Shown piece by piece: positions 35,316-44,554 of a stretch of DNA of 64,000 bases (positions are counted from its first letter, which is position 1; each line of letters begins with the position of its first letter). A program made the translations under genes and the position numbers. Origin of the DNA: Bacillus sp. CH140a_4T (GTDB lineage: Bacteria > Bacillota > Bacilli > Bacillales > Bacillaceae_G); contig NZ_WBPF01000013.1 of the NCBI RefSeq assembly GCF_008923725.1, positions 868,001 through 932,000 on the forward strand, in the 5' to 3' direction. The notes below the pieces were generated by a model, which was given only the letters and a program-made list of their open reading frames with translations, was not told where the DNA came from and did not search any database.

Positions 35316-35531
35316 TTGATTAAAAATAAGGTGAAACAATTCCGCGTCGTTAGAGACATCACCCAAGAACAATTAGCTTCCTCTGTTCAAATCACTAGAC
35401 AATCCCTCATCGCTATCGAGAAGAATAAATACAACCCAAGTTTAGAATTAGCATTGAAATTATGTGAGTTTTTCAACTGTAAAGTAGAAGATTTATTTCA
35501 ATTAGATAAAACTGGGGAGGAAAAAGAATGA
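35316..35531 (+). CDS. XRE-family transcriptional regulator
   Basis: 71-residue Cro/CI-type helix-turn-helix protein, close to the compact YgzD/YozG type. Its recognition region reads ITQEQLASSVQITRQSLIAIEKNKYNPSLELALKLCEFF. I choose the TTG start (MIKNKVKQFR) since the core family begins there and AAGGAG lies 11 bases upstream; a longer form starting at an ATG at 35268 lacks a ribosome-binding site and would overlap the promoter. It overlaps the next gene in ATGA, forming a regulator plus membrane-protein pair. Confidence 0.85.
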   Translation: MIKNKVKQFRVVRDITQEQLASSVQITRQSLIAIEKNKYNPSLELALKLCEFFNCKVEDLFQLDKTGEEKE

Positions 35532-35953
35532 AAAATACTTTTAATCAAGAGTTCATTTCGCATCTTACCATTTTATTGTTAGGTTCAACTTTTCTTTATT
35601 TCAATAGTAATGATGAAGAAAAAATTAGTTCTGTCCTTCTATTCGCTGGCGTCTACATACTCTTAGCCTTAATACTATTCGTAGTGAAACGGATATTCTT
35701 TAAGAAAAGAAAGAACGATGCAGAGAAATATCCATTACCTGAAATGGATGAAAGAATCGAGAAGATGAGTTTAAAACTTATGGCACAAATTTTCGGTCTC
35801 TCTCATTTAGTCGGCTCTGCGATACTATTTATTTTATATATCACTGACAAAAACTCGATGATACGAGTTGAGTATGCCTTATATTACTTGTTCGGCATTC
35901 TTTTCTTTACAATGATGTTCGGATTGAGAATTGTAAAGAAACTAGACAATTAG
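35528..35953 (+). CDS. Membrane protein partner of the XRE regulator
   Basis: 141-residue protein with four predicted membrane helices (about 10-24, 35-55, 82-105 and 113-135) and a charged loop KRKNDAEKYPLPEMDERIEK after the second. Such proteins commonly follow small XRE regulators in Firmicutes. Function unknown, perhaps signalling or control of the regulator. The start overlaps the regulator stop codon by four bases, with GGGGAGG just upstream. Confidence 0.8.
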   Translation: MKNTFNQEFISHLTILLLGSTFLYFNSNDEEKISSVLLFAGVYILLALILFVVKRIFFKKRKNDAEKYPLPEMDERIEKMSLKLMAQIFGLSHLVGSAILFILYITDKNSMIRVEYALYYLFGILFFTMMFGLRIVKKLDN

Positions 35954-35958
35954 CCTAA

Positions 35959-36103
35959 ATAAAGTGAAACTTTAATCAGTGGGGGTTTTGTTCATCCCCC
36001 ACTGATTATTAGTTGAACCAATCGGGATTTTACGGGTAGTTGCCCCCACTAACTTCTTTGCTCTCGCTGAACTTTGAGGTGGGGGCGTTAATGCAGGGTA
36101 AAA
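35959..36103 (+). repeat. bcr1-like repeat
   Basis: About 145-bp element. The first stem-loop AATCAGTGGGGG/CCCCCACTGATT is perfect (12 bp); the second is slightly shortened. It starts with ATAAA and ends with GTAAA. It sits between the XRE-linked membrane gene and the ald terminator. Confidence 0.85.
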
Positions 36104-36130
36104 AGCCCCTCCTTACGAAAGGAGGGGCTT
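36103..36130 (-). terminator. ald terminator
   Basis: AAGCCCCTCCTT/AAGGAGGGGCTT perfect 12-bp stem, 4-base loop, TTTTTA following on the minus strand, directly downstream of ald. Confidence 0.9.
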
Positions 36131-36143
36131 ACATGTATTTCTA

Positions 36144-37277
36144 TTATGATAAAGCTGGAGCTTTTTCAAGAAGCTCTTTCGCATCAGCATATTGTAAACC
36201 GTGCGCTTCTGCAACTGCTTCGAATGTTACATATCCGTCTAATGTGTTAATACCTTTTAATAATGCAGTGTTGCCTAGGCAAGCATCTTTGTAGCCTTTG
36301 TTCGCAATTTGCACTGCATATGGTACTGTTACATTTGTTAATGCAAGAGTTGATGTACGTGGAACCGCACCTGGCATATTAGCAACTGCATAATGAACAA
36401 CGCCATGTTTTTCGTAAGTTGGGTTGTCGTGAGTTGTAATACGGTCAGTTGTTTCGAAAATACCACCTTGGTCAATCGCGATATCTACAACGACAGAACC
36501 TGGTTCCATTGATTGAATCATTTCTTCTGTTACAAGTTTTGGCGCTTTTGCACCTGGGATTAATACTGCACCGATTACAAGATCAGACTCTTTTACAGCT
36601 TCTGCAATGTTGTAAGGATTAGACATTAACGTTTTTACTTGGTTACCGAAAATGTCATCTAGTTGACGAAGACGTTCTGCACTTAAGTCGATGATTGTTA
36701 CATCTGCACCTAAACCTACTGCAATCTTCGCTGCGTTTGTACCAGCTTGACCACCGCCGATAATTGTTACTTTGCCGCGTTTTACCCCTGGAACGCCTGC
36801 AAGTAAAATACCTTTACCGCCTTTGTTTTTCTCAAGGAATTGTGCACCGATTTGAGCAGACATACGACCAGCTACTTCACTCATAGGTGCAAGTAATGGT
36901 AGTGAACGATTGTCTAATTGTACTGTTTCGTATGCAATTGATACAACTTTGTTATCAATTAATGCTTTCGTTAATTCTGGTTCTGGAGCTAAGTGTAAGT
37001 ATGTGAATAAAATTAAACCTTCGCGGAAATAACCATATTCACTTGCAACTGGCTCTTTTACCTTCATAACCATATCTTGATTCCATGCTTCTTCAGCAGT
37101 TTCAACAAGTCTTGCACCAGCTTGTACGTATTCTTCATCCGTAAAGCCAGATCCTAAACCTGCTCCTTTTTGAACAAAAACTTCATGACCATTTTGTACT
37201 AAATGTACTGCTCCCGCTGGCGTCATTGCCACGCGGTTTTCATTGTTTTTAATTTCTGTTGGAATACCGATACGCAT
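36144..37277 (-). CDS. ald: Alanine dehydrogenase
   Basis: 377-residue NAD-dependent alanine dehydrogenase, converting alanine to pyruvate and ammonium; important for alanine use as carbon source and for sporulation in Bacillus. N-terminal [23 protein letters not shown] is the family signature with the substrate-binding Arg and Lys, and [24 protein letters not shown] is the NAD fold. The ATG follows CAAGGGGG. A candidate promoter (TTGTCA, 18 bases, TAAAAT at 37346-37375) and a cre-like palindrome at 37322-37335 lie upstream. Confidence 0.97.
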   Translation of the reverse strand: MRIGIPTEIKNNENRVAMTPAGAVHLVQNGHEVFVQKGAGLGSGFTDEEYVQAGARLVETAEEAWNQDMVMKVKEPVASEYGYFREGLILFTYLHLAPEPELTKALIDNKVVSIAYETVQLDNRSLPLLAPMSEVAGRMSAQIGAQFLEKNKGGKGILLAGVPGVKRGKVTIIGGGQAGTNAAKIAVGLGADVTIIDLSAERLRQLDDIFGNQVKTLMSNPYNIAEAVKESDLVIGAVLIPGAKAPKLVTEEMIQSMEPGSVVVDIAIDQGGIFETTDRITTHDNPTYEKHGVVHYAVANMPGAVPRTSTLALTNVTVPYAVQIANKGYKDACLGNTALLKGINTLDGYVTFEAVAEAHGLQYADAKELLEKAPALS

Positions 37278-37321
37278 TATTAGTTCCCCCTTGAGTTATG
37301 AAATGACCCCTGAATCATTTT

Positions 37322-37375
37322 TTAAAGCGCTTTCTATGCTCTTATATTTTAACATAATATCTCAATATTTGACAA
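37322..37375 (-). promoter_or_regulatory. ald promoter with cre-like palindrome
   Basis: Minus strand -35 TTGTCA (37370-37375), 18-base spacer, -10 TAAAAT (37346-37351). The palindromic core AAAGCGCTTT (37324-37333) lies just downstream of the start site and differs from the cre consensus at two outer positions. Confidence 0.4.
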
Positions 37376-37490
37376 AAAATAATACAAGTTTTCCGATAGA
37401 TTTAATCTTACATGAAAGGACAGTATTATCCGCGCCTCTCAGCATAAAAGATAAACTGTCCAATTATTCGAAACTTCACTTTATTTCACT

Positions 37491-38249
37491 CTATCGATGT
37501 CTATGAATAACATCTACTGCACCAGTTACTTCAATAATTGTACCGGTAATCATATCGGAATCGTCCTCACATAAAAATGAAATGGTTCTTGCGATATCTT
37601 CACCTGTTCCAGATCTACCAATTGGTGTGTTATGTTCTTTCAACTGACGTGCTTCTTGAATTGTCGCTTCTTTCATTTCACCAATAATATCACCAGGACA
37701 TACCATATTTGCAGTAATACCATATTCTGCTTCTTCATAAGCAACTGTTTTCGTTAATGAAACAAGTCCTACTTTCGCTGCTGCAAAAGCTGAACGATAA
37801 ATCCATCCCGGCGCGCTATCTGCCCCTTGGAATCCGTAATTAATAATACGGCCAAAGTTCTGTTTTCTCATAACCGGAACGACAAGTTTCAACAAATGAA
37901 ACACCGCTGTTAAATTACCCTGAATCATTTCATTCCATTCGTCTTCTTCATAATCGACTAACTTTTTTCGTTCAAATACATATGGACCAGCATTATTAAT
38001 TAAAAAGTCAATTTTGCCAAAACGGCTTATCGCTTCTTCTACTATTTTATGTAAATCTTCCTTTTTCGTGACATCCGCTTGCACGAATTGTAGACGCTCT
38101 TCCATATTTTTATATGTTTCTTTCATCGTTTCCATAGCCGCTATATCGCTATGATATGTTACTGTTACTGAATATCCTTTAGCCAGTAACTTTTCTGTTA
38201 CTTGCTTTCCTAAACCTTTCGTACCGGCTGTAATGAGCGCATGTCTCAC
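37491..38249 (-). CDS. Short-chain dehydrogenase/reductase
   Basis: 252-residue SDR. Cofactor motif TAGTKGLGKQV near the N terminus, NNAGPY at about 85, the catalytic Tyr-x3-Lys replaced by a Ser-rich segment (IYRSAFAAAKVGLVSLTKT, with Tyr and Lys in relaxed spacing), then PGDIIGEM. Probably NADP-dependent; substrate unknown. The start is GTG with AAAGGAGG upstream. Divergent from the universal stress gene. The altered active-site spacing is worth noting when assigning a reaction. Confidence 0.85.
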   Translation of the reverse strand: MRHALITAGTKGLGKQVTEKLLAKGYSVTVTYHSDIAAMETMKETYKNMEERLQFVQADVTKKEDLHKIVEEAISRFGKIDFLINNAGPYVFERKKLVDYEEDEWNEMIQGNLTAVFHLLKLVVPVMRKQNFGRIINYGFQGADSAPGWIYRSAFAAAKVGLVSLTKTVAYEEAEYGITANMVCPGDIIGEMKEATIQEARQLKEHNTPIGRSGTGEDIARTISFLCEDDSDMITGTIIEVTGAVDVIHRHR

Positions 38250-38431
38250 AAAAAACTGCCTCCTTTTAAATTGCCATAGTTCATATGTAACAAGTTCTCG
38301 CACCAATTACAACTAAAATGAATTAAAATGAAGTTTTCAAAATTCTGTAACGTTTCCGACAAGCACATTACCAAAATTTGTTTTATAATAAAGTTGTAAA
38401 CAGTAATAAAAATGATTGGGAGGAATTTACT

Positions 38432-38890
38432 ATGAATAATACATATACAAATATTTTAATCGCTGTGGATGGTTCTAAAGAAGCAGAAAAAGCCTTTAAA
38501 AAAGCAATTCAAGTCGCAAAACGCAACAATGCAACATTAACAATTGCTCATATCGTTGATGTAAAAGCATACTCAGCAGTAGAAGCTTATAGCCGTGCAA
38601 TTGCTGAACGTGCAAATCTATTTGCAGAAGACTTATTAGAAGACTACAAAAAAACTGCGCTTGAAGCTGGCCTTGAAAAAATTGAAACTGTATTAGAATT
38701 CGGTAATCCTAAATCTAAAATTTCAAAAGAAATCGCTCCAAACCATAAAGTAGATTTAATTATGTGTGGTGCAACTGGTTTAAATGCTGTTGAGCGTTTC
38801 CTAATTGGTAGCGTCTCTGAACATATTATTCGCTATGCGAAATGCGATGTCCTTGTTGTTCGTGGCGATGAGGAGCAAGGCGATCTTTAA
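38432..38890 (+). CDS. Universal stress protein (UspA family)
   Basis: 152-residue UspA-fold protein of the ATP-binding type: N-terminal ILIAVDGSKEAEKAF with the conserved Asp, and the C-terminal nucleotide loop ICGATG-like (MCGATGLNAVERFLIGSVSEHIIRYAKCDVLVVR), which fits the G-x2-G-x9-G-S/T pattern. Generally induced under stress. The start MNNTYTNIL follows TGGGAGG; a longer in-frame start lacks a ribosome-binding site. Monocistronic; the terminator lies about 100 bases downstream. Confidence 0.92.
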   Translation: MNNTYTNILIAVDGSKEAEKAFKKAIQVAKRNNATLTIAHIVDVKAYSAVEAYSRAIAERANLFAEDLLEDYKKTALEAGLEKIETVLEFGNPKSKISKEIAPNHKVDLIMCGATGLNAVERFLIGSVSEHIIRYAKCDVLVVRGDEEQGDL

Positions 38891-38990
38891 TTTATAAATA
38901 AAACACCAAGTCCACATGTTTTACTGGTGGATAAGGGAAATGAAGCTTTAGGCTTGAATGAACAATAAATACATGTTGTTAAATAATGAT

Positions 38991-39021
38991 AAAAAAGGAG
39001 TGGGTAATCCACTCCTTTTTT
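38991..39021 (+). terminator. Terminator downstream of universal stress gene
   Basis: AAAAAAGGAGTGG/CCACTCCTTTTTT perfect 13-bp stem with a 5-base loop; could act in both directions. The rest of the 266-base gap (38891-39156) holds no convincing gene. Confidence 0.9.
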
Positions 39022-39156
39022 CACGACTGTGTAAGAAGAATAAAGATGTTTAATGTTACTCATAACAATAAATCTTCTCTGTTTTTTCTCTACTCTTGCA
39101 TGGATTTTAAAATCCTCATTTTTCAATCGATTGTTTAATCAAGTTTAAACTGTATT

Positions 39157-39579
39157 CTACTTAATTCTTTGAGCAATTGGATGGTCATCTTTTAGTTGTA
39201 ACAAATCCCATAAATTCCCGTACAAATCCTTGAATACTGCAACTATTCCATATTCTTGCTCTTTCGGCTCTCTCACAAATTCTATTCCTCTTGAAATCAT
39301 TTCATTATAATCTCTCCAAAAATCGTCAGTATTTAAGAAAAGAAAAACTCTGCCGCCTGATTGGTTACCGATAAAGGAATCTTGCTCAGGTTTAGATGCT
39401 CTAGCCAGTAATATTGTGGTGCCGACTGAACCAGGAGGAGATACCACTACCCATCTTTTGTTTTGCTCTGGCTGATATATATCTTGGACTAGTGTGAAAT
39501 TTAGTTTCTTTGTATAGAACTCTATTGCCTCATCGTAGTCTTTTACTACTAATGCGATATGAACTATTGATTGAACCAT
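39157..39579 (-). CDS. VOC/glyoxalase-family protein
   Basis: 140-residue vicinal-oxygen-chelate protein with two beta-alpha-beta-beta-beta units. N-terminal SIVHIALVVKDYDEAIEFYTKKLNF supplies the first metal His; VAVFKDLYGNLWDLLQ supplies the C-terminal Asp/Leu-Gln segment. It could be a glyoxalase-like enzyme or a dioxygenase-like protein; the substrate is unknown. ATG after AGGAGGG. Monocistronic. Confidence 0.88.
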   Translation of the reverse strand: MVQSIVHIALVVKDYDEAIEFYTKKLNFTLVQDIYQPEQNKRWVVVSPPGSVGTTILLARASKPEQDSFIGNQSGGRVFLFLNTDDFWRDYNEMISRGIEFVREPKEQEYGIVAVFKDLYGNLWDLLQLKDDHPIAQRIK

Positions 39580-39677
39580 TATTATCCCTCCTATTATTAC
39601 TAAATAAGCAAATTGTAGTATAACATTTCTTGCTTTAATCTATCTATTAGCTTAATAACACAGGCTCTTGTTTTTCT

Positions 39678-40373
39678 TCATTTCACATACTTCACTATAA
39701 ATACAAGACAAACAACCACTACAACAGCTACTGCCAACACATATGGCGGTAAGAACTTCAAAGACCATAATGCCATCATGATCGTCGCAACCGTTAAGTA
39801 CGTTTGCTTTGCATCTTCTGTCATTTTTTTACGAAGCAAGAACACATACAAATAACCGATTGGCGGCGTAATGAAGCAAAGAACATATATGATTTTAGAT
39901 TTTAAATACCATTTTTGTTCTCCGAGTTTCTTTATATCTTCTTCTATTCTCTTATGCTCTTGCTCTCTCGCTTCTTCTACAAGCGGATCTTCCTCTTCTC
40001 CTCGCTTTTCTTTCATATAAGGAAGAAAGTGCACGAAAAAATAGTATGCGAATACGAACGCTCCAAATCCAATACCGAATCTTTCCAATGGAATATTCTC
40101 ACTAAAAAAAGCAGCAGCAATCGCTAAAGAAAAACAATACGTCATCATCCAAAATGAACGTTTTCTCTTTTTCCGTTCCATTTCTTTTTTATCTTGTACA
40201 TGTTTTCTTTTCGAAAGCCATATTGAAATACAGCAATCTACTACAAATAGAATAAAGATAAATATCCCAACGTGTACTGTTTCTACATCCTTAAATGAAA
40301 AGATGTTTGGGAATGCAACATGTAATACAATTAGCGTGTACAAAATTATCCCTATAAAATAAATACGTCTCAT
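39678..40373 (-). CDS. Hypothetical multi-pass membrane protein
   Basis: 231-residue membrane protein with about six hydrophobic helices (roughly 4-22, 33-52, 73-92, 97-115, 160-180, 193-228) and a charged cytoplasmic loop (about 117-150) of Glu/Lys/Arg. No family recognised. The ATG follows GAAAGGAATGG. The C terminus is unusually rich in Val (AVAVVVVVCLVFIV). Confidence 0.7.
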   Translation of the reverse strand: MRRIYFIGIILYTLIVLHVAFPNIFSFKDVETVHVGIFIFILFVVDCCISIWLSKRKHVQDKKEMERKKRKRSFWMMTYCFSLAIAAAFFSENIPLERFGIGFGAFVFAYYFFVHFLPYMKEKRGEEEDPLVEEAREQEHKRIEEDIKKLGEQKWYLKSKIIYVLCFITPPIGYLYVFLLRKKMTEDAKQTYLTVATIMMALWSLKFLPPYVLAVAVVVVVCLVFIVKYVK

Positions 40374-40467
40374 TTTCCATTCCTTTCTGATTTCCTAACT
40401 TTAGGTTAACATACATTTTTTAGAAATAGACGGACAAAATATATATGTTAAAAAAGGAGGATGCTAC

Positions 40468-40647
40468 ATGAATGATTCTGAACGTATTATTTTAGATGTG
40501 AACGGGAAAGAGCTCGAAATGTTACATACAATCCGTACACATTTTAAAGAAAAACATGGTGTGGAACTAAGTAATGGTGCATTACTACGTGATTTGATGG
40601 ATATTGAGTATATTCGAATTACAGAAGATCGGCATAAGTATGATTAA
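40468..40647 (+). CDS. Small conserved-looking protein, 59 residues
   Basis: Short ORF with a strong AAAAGGAGG seven bases before the ATG. The product MNDSERIILDVNGKELEMLH... is hydrophilic and mixed alpha/beta, without a membrane segment. The C-terminal half (LSNGALLRDLMDIEYIRI) looks like a helix and resembles a ribbon-helix-helix-like layout, though I cannot assign it. It is convergent with argH, sharing the terminator region. Function unknown. Confidence 0.6.
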   Translation: MNDSERIILDVNGKELEMLHTIRTHFKEKHGVELSNGALLRDLMDIEYIRITEDRHKYD

Positions 40648-40671
40648 CTTTAAGCTATAAAAATCACAAAA

Positions 40672-40707
40672 AAGGTACGCTTCTCTCTACTAAGATTCGC
40701 GTACCTT
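40672..40707. terminator. argGH terminator
   Basis: AAGGTACGC/GCGTACCTT 9-bp stem with an 18-base loop, followed on the minus strand by TTTTTTG; just after argH. Confidence 0.75.
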
Positions 40708-40723
40708 CTGCCCTATAAACCAA

Positions 40724-42112
40724 TCAACTTCCAACGAACTCTCTAACTAATCCTTTCGCCTTCTCCAAAGCTTTTTCAATTTGCTCAAACCCTGTTCCGC
40801 CAGCACTGTTACGACGTTTCACAGCTGCATATGGTGAAAGAACTTCATATAAATCTTCTTCAAATAACGAACTCATCTCTTTATACGTTTCAAGTGGTAC
40901 ATCTACTAAATAAATTCCTTTTTGTGTACAGTGTAGCACTAGCTTCCCAACAATTTCATGAGCTTGACGGAATGGTAGTCCTTTGTTTGCTAAGTAGTCA
41001 GCAATTTCTGTGGCGTTGGAGAAATCTTGCTTCACAGCTTGGCCCATTTTTTCTTTATTTACAGTCATCGTTTCAAGCATGCCGGCCATAATATGAAGGC
41101 ACCCTTCTACTGTTTTTACTGTATCAAACATTCCTTCTTTATCTTCTTGCAAGTCTTTATTGTAAGCGAGCGGTAATCCTTTCATGACTGTAAGTAAACT
41201 AAATAAATTACCGTACACTCTGCCTGTTTTACCGCGGATTAGTTCCGCCATATCTGGATTTTTCTTTTGCGGCATAATGCTGCTTCCCGTTGCGTATTGA
41301 TCGCTCATTTCAATAAATTGAAACTCTTGGCTACTCCATAAAATAAGTTCTTCGCAAAAGCGTGATAAGTGCATCATGAGCATAGATGAGTTACTTAGGA
41401 ACTCCAGTATGAAATCACGATCACTTACTGCATCTAAACTATTTTCATAGATTCCATTAAATCCAAGAAGCTCTGCACTATATTCTCTGTCAATCGGGAA
41501 TGTTGTCCCAGCTAACGCTCCTGCTCCTAATGGTGACATGTTAATGCGCTTTAATGAATCTTCATAACGATTTACATCACGCTCTAACATCCAAAAATAA
41601 GCGAGAATATGATGCGCAAATGAAATTGGCTGCGCACGCTGCAAATGCGTATAACCAGGCATAATGGTTTCAATATTATTTTCTGCTTGATGAACAAGAA
41701 CCGTTTGCAATTGTTTTGTAGCTTTAATAATATGTTCTACTTTTTCTTTTAAATATAAATGCATATCAGTCGCTACTTGATCATTACGGCTTCGGCCTGT
41801 ATGAAGTTTCCCTCCTACTTCGCCAATTTGTTCAATTAACATTTTTTCGATGTTTAAGTGAATATCTTCTGCTTCTACTGAGAATTGAAGCTTATTCTCT
41901 TTTGCTTCTTTTAATAAATACTGAAGCCCTACCTTTATTTTCTCAGCTTCTTCTTTCGTAACGATACCTTGCTTTGCTAGCATTGTTACGTGTGCAATAC
42001 TCCCTTTTATATCTTGATTTACTAATTGTTGATCGAAGGAGATGGACGCTCCGAACTCCTCAACCCATGCTTCCGCTCCTTCTGTAAAACGTCCGCCCCA
42101 AAGTTTACTCAC
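40724..42112 (-). CDS. argH: Argininosuccinate lyase
   Basis: 462-residue lyase that splits argininosuccinate into arginine and fumarate, the last step of arginine synthesis. Family motifs: [13 protein letters not shown] at the N terminus, [27 protein letters not shown] and the signature [12 protein letters not shown]. The start is GTG, overlapping the argG stop as GTGA, so translation is coupled. Second and last gene of argG-argH, followed by a terminator. Confidence 0.97.
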   Translation of the reverse strand: MSKLWGGRFTEGAEAWVEEFGASISFDQQLVNQDIKGSIAHVTMLAKQGIVTKEEAEKIKVGLQYLLKEAKENKLQFSVEAEDIHLNIEKMLIEQIGEVGGKLHTGRSRNDQVATDMHLYLKEKVEHIIKATKQLQTVLVHQAENNIETIMPGYTHLQRAQPISFAHHILAYFWMLERDVNRYEDSLKRINMSPLGAGALAGTTFPIDREYSAELLGFNGIYENSLDAVSDRDFILEFLSNSSMLMMHLSRFCEELILWSSQEFQFIEMSDQYATGSSIMPQKKNPDMAELIRGKTGRVYGNLFSLLTVMKGLPLAYNKDLQEDKEGMFDTVKTVEGCLHIMAGMLETMTVNKEKMGQAVKQDFSNATEIADYLANKGLPFRQAHEIVGKLVLHCTQKGIYLVDVPLETYKEMSSLFEEDLYEVLSPYAAVKRRNSAGGTGFEQIEKALEKAKGLVREFVGS

Positions 42113-43314
42113 GCTTCCACCTTCTTTTGATTCACTTGGCTGTATACTTTCGTTGGTAAACCAAATAATGAAATGAATCCAACCGCTGCATCATGATTGA
42201 ATTCATCCTGGGCAGTATATGTTGCTAGCTTTTCATCGTATAGAGAATACTCAGATTTACGTCCTTCTACAATCGCATGGCCTTTAAATAATTTCACACG
42301 CACTGTACCCGTTACGTTCTTTTGCGTTTCTTGTAAGAATGCGTTAAGCGCTTGTTTTAAAGGTGAGAACCATAAACCGTTATAAATAAGTTCTGTTATT
42401 TTCTGCTCAATCATCGGTTTAAAATGCGCTACTTCTTTTACGAGTGTTAAATCTTCAAGTTCCTTATGCGCCGTAATTAATGTCATCGCTGCTGGGCATT
42501 CGTATACTTCACGCGATTTAATACCAACAAGGCGATTTTCTACGTGATCGATACGTCCAACGCCATGTTTTCCAGCAAGTGCATTTAACGTTTTAATAAG
42601 TTCTGAAAGTGGATATGCAGTGCCATTTAAAGTAGTTGGTACGCCTGCTTTAAAACCGATTTCTACAAATTCTGGTTTATTCGGTGTATCTTCTAATGCT
42701 AATGTCATCTCATATGCATCTTCTGGCGGTGCTGCCCATGGATCTTCTAAAATCCCACATTCATTACTACGTCCCCATAAATTTTGATCGATTGAAAATG
42801 GGCTATCTAAATTAATTGGAATTGGTACATTATTTTCTTTTGCATAGGCAATTTCTTCTTCACGTGACCATTTCCATTCACGCACAGGCGCAATTACTTC
42901 TAAGTAAGGATTTAATGCTTGAATAGAAACTTCAAAACGAACTTGATCATTTCCTTTCCCTGTACATCCGTGTGCAACTGCAGTCGCCCCTTCTTGTTCT
43001 GCAATTTCTACTAATTTCTTCGCGATAAGCGGGCGTGATAACGCAGAAACGAGAGGATATTTCCCTTCGTATAACGTGTGCGCTTGCATCGCCATCAATG
43101 CATATTCATTTGCAAATTCTTCTTGAACATCAATCATATATGATTTAATTGCACCTACTGAAAGTGCCTTTTCTTTTACAAATGCTAAGTCTTTACCTTC
43201 CCCTAAGTCTAAACAAAGCGCGATAATATCATAATTCTTCTCTTGTAACCATTTAATTGCAACGGAAGTATCAAGACCTCCGGAATATGCTAATACCACT
43301 TTTTTCTTCTCCAT
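42109..43314 (-). CDS. argG: Argininosuccinate synthase
   Basis: 401-residue ATP-dependent enzyme joining citrulline and aspartate. N-terminal [19 protein letters not shown] is the ATP-pyrophosphatase P-loop; [13 protein letters not shown] and [16 protein letters not shown] are conserved family blocks. The start MEKKKVVLA follows TTAGGGGG; ten in-frame codons upstream lack a ribosome-binding site. First gene of argG-argH. An ARG-box-like palindrome (43330-43344) immediately upstream of the Shine-Dalgarno suggests control by ArgR/AhrC. Confidence 0.97.
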   Translation of the reverse strand: MEKKKVVLAYSGGLDTSVAIKWLQEKNYDIIALCLDLGEGKDLAFVKEKALSVGAIKSYMIDVQEEFANEYALMAMQAHTLYEGKYPLVSALSRPLIAKKLVEIAEQEGATAVAHGCTGKGNDQVRFEVSIQALNPYLEVIAPVREWKWSREEEIAYAKENNVPIPINLDSPFSIDQNLWGRSNECGILEDPWAAPPEDAYEMTLALEDTPNKPEFVEIGFKAGVPTTLNGTAYPLSELIKTLNALAGKHGVGRIDHVENRLVGIKSREVYECPAAMTLITAHKELEDLTLVKEVAHFKPMIEQKITELIYNGLWFSPLKQALNAFLQETQKNVTGTVRVKLFKGHAIVEGRKSEYSLYDEKLATYTAQDEFNHDAAVGFISLFGLPTKVYSQVNQKKVEA

Positions 43315-43329
43315 TTTGCATCCCCCTAA

Positions 43330-43344
43330 AGAATAAATATTCAT
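43330..43344 (-). promoter_or_regulatory. ARG-box-like operator upstream of argG
   Basis: Minus strand ATGAATATTTATTCT fits the ArgR/AhrC half-site pattern TGAAT-A/T-ATTCA with one mismatch at the edge. It lies about 15 bases before the argG start codon. Confidence 0.5.
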
Positions 43345-43480
43345 TTTCTTTTATAATAATTCACACTTTAACACCTTTCACAAAATGTATCAAGAGTCAT
43401 TTTCAATTTTTTTCAAACAATTTCGTCGAACTTCTTTCTGTTTTTATGTAAAATATAATCAGGAAAACGGGGGTGAACTT

Positions 43481-43798
43481 ATGGAAAAGTATTTCTTATA
43501 CGATGAACATCTAGGAATTGAAATTCCGCATTTACAAGAAGACTGGGAAAATATCCCCGAAAAAATGCAGCATGCTATTTTATTGAAATGGGAACAAGTT
43601 CGCGGAAAGATTCCTGATCGAATAAAAGAACTCGAGCACTCTATTAATGCAAAACAGCATCATTTAAATAACGAAGAAGACTTCGAAATTTCTTGCAAAC
43701 TGAATTCAGAAATTGCCGATCTCGCTTCCATCATTAATGACCTTTGGCTTTGGTATCGACTCACTCAAAATGTATCTGAGGGGAAAGCACACCAATGA
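43481..43798 (+). CDS. Small helical protein of unknown function
   Basis: 105-residue acidic, largely helical soluble protein (EKYFLYDEHLGIEIPHL; then long helices about 30-100). No family I can name with confidence. The start follows CGGGGGTG; a longer in-frame start has no ribosome-binding site. It is divergent from argG, and its stop lies against a bidirectional terminator. Confidence 0.65.
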   Translation: MEKYFLYDEHLGIEIPHLQEDWENIPEKMQHAILLKWEQVRGKIPDRIKELEHSINAKQHHLNNEEDFEISCKLNSEIADLASIINDLWLWYRLTQNVSEGKAHQ

Positions 43799-43838
43799 AA
43801 AAAGCATGCCCCTCAATTACTTTGGGTCATGCTTTTTT
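43798..43838. terminator. Bidirectional terminator
   Basis: AAAAAAGCATG ... CATGCTTTTTT with an inner CCC/GGG pair. Lies at the junction of two convergent genes; the stop codon of the minus-strand gene falls inside it. Confidence 0.85.
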
Positions 43839-44021
43839 GTCGTAACACGATTTACAATATATTTCTTGTGCTGTTTTTGCCAAACATACATCAAATGGAC
43901 CGACTAATATACTTTTTTCTTTCGGCAACTTTACAAAAGCGACAAGCTCTTCTTCGTATTGAACCTTTTTCTTACATGAAATGCATGTTAATTCTTTTCT
44001 TTTGAACATGTCTTTTAGCAT
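43827..44021 (-). CDS. Small four-cysteine zinc-ribbon-like protein
   Basis: 64-residue protein with two CxxC pairs: CISCKKKVQYEEE near the N terminus and CKSCYDKK near the C terminus, separated by about 38 residues. The arrangement fits a zinc ribbon, perhaps structural. ATG after GAAAGGGAGAG. Its role is unknown. Such small zinc proteins are common in the B. cereus group. Confidence 0.7.
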   Translation of the reverse strand: MLKDMFKRKELTCISCKKKVQYEEELVAFVKLPKEKSILVGPFDVCLAKTAQEIYCKSCYDKKA

Positions 44022-44148
44022 ATCTTCTCTCTCCCTTTCATCTATCTATACTGATATAATCTCATAACAATTAAGACTTGTAAAAAAAAAATGAAACATT
44101 CTGAAACAAATTATTCATATACTATGTACAAAAGGAGGTCTCAATTTT

Positions 44149-44247
44149 ATGCGAGCTTTCATTATTATCGCTTTAACTTTTTTAAGTGTGATTAGCTGGG
44201 ATGCGTTTTTTAAAGATAAAGGTGACCAGAAAGATACAACTGAATAA
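44149..44247 (+). CDS. Tiny membrane peptide, 32 residues
   Basis: ORF with a strong AAAGGAGGTC and ATG ten bases later. Product: MRAFIIIALTFLSVISWDAF, then a charged tail KDKGDQKDTTE. One probable membrane-spanning stretch (3-17). Similar to the 43-residue ORF near 2.6 kb in layout (hydrophobic start, Trp-Asp, short polar tail). Function unknown. It lies 150 bases upstream of the unusual YitT leader. Confidence 0.5.
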   Translation: MRAFIIIALTFLSVISWDAFFKDKGDQKDTTE

Positions 44248-44318
44248 ACGCCATCTCTTTCTTACTTATTGGACAAACTTTTAAAAACTGTCCGATTTTA
44301 CGAAATAACTTAGGCTTT

Positions 44319-44354
44319 TCTACAAAAATATTTAAACATAACAATTTTTGTAGA
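44319..44354. repeat. 11-bp inverted repeat upstream of YitT leader
   Basis: TCTACAAAAAT (44319-44329) and its exact complement (44344-44354) with a 14-base loop. It may terminate upstream transcripts (44149-44247) or act as an operator for the leader promoter 50 bases downstream. Confidence 0.5.
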
Positions 44355-44445
44355 TTCCCTCCGTTTATTGTCGGTTTCCATCCGCATACATTTTTTGAAA
44401 GTATGATATAATAATATAAATCTTGAAGGAAGGGATTTTGATATC

Positions 44446-44496
44446 ATGATCGCTCGAAGGAGCATGTGGCATCGTATTGACGAATCATACACGTAG
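44446..44496 (+). CDS. Leader peptide 1 (MIARR type, 16 residues)
   Basis: MIARRSMWHRIDESYT, 11 bases after AAGGAAGGG. Shares M-I-A-R-R, Trp8, Asp12 and S-Y-T with leader peptide 2 although Ile and Ala codons differ (ATC/ATT, GCT/GCC), which points to selection on the peptide. The stop TAG is followed at once by CGTATTTTT, the left arm of a hairpin (44497-44505 with 44532-44540). Confidence 0.5.
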   Translation: MIARRSMWHRIDESYT

Positions 44497-44554
44497 CGTA
44501 TTTTTCAGCTCAGATACTTTAGTCTAGCGAAAAAAATACGAGAGTGGGGAAATT

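Noticed and set aside
38887-39126. 79-codon minus-strand ORF downstream of the universal stress gene
   Set aside because: No ribosome-binding site, and its middle runs through a perfect 13-bp terminator.
44310-44492. 60-codon minus-strand ORF opposite the YitT leader
   Set aside because: No ribosome-binding site; it lies antisense to the leader promoter and first peptide ORF.
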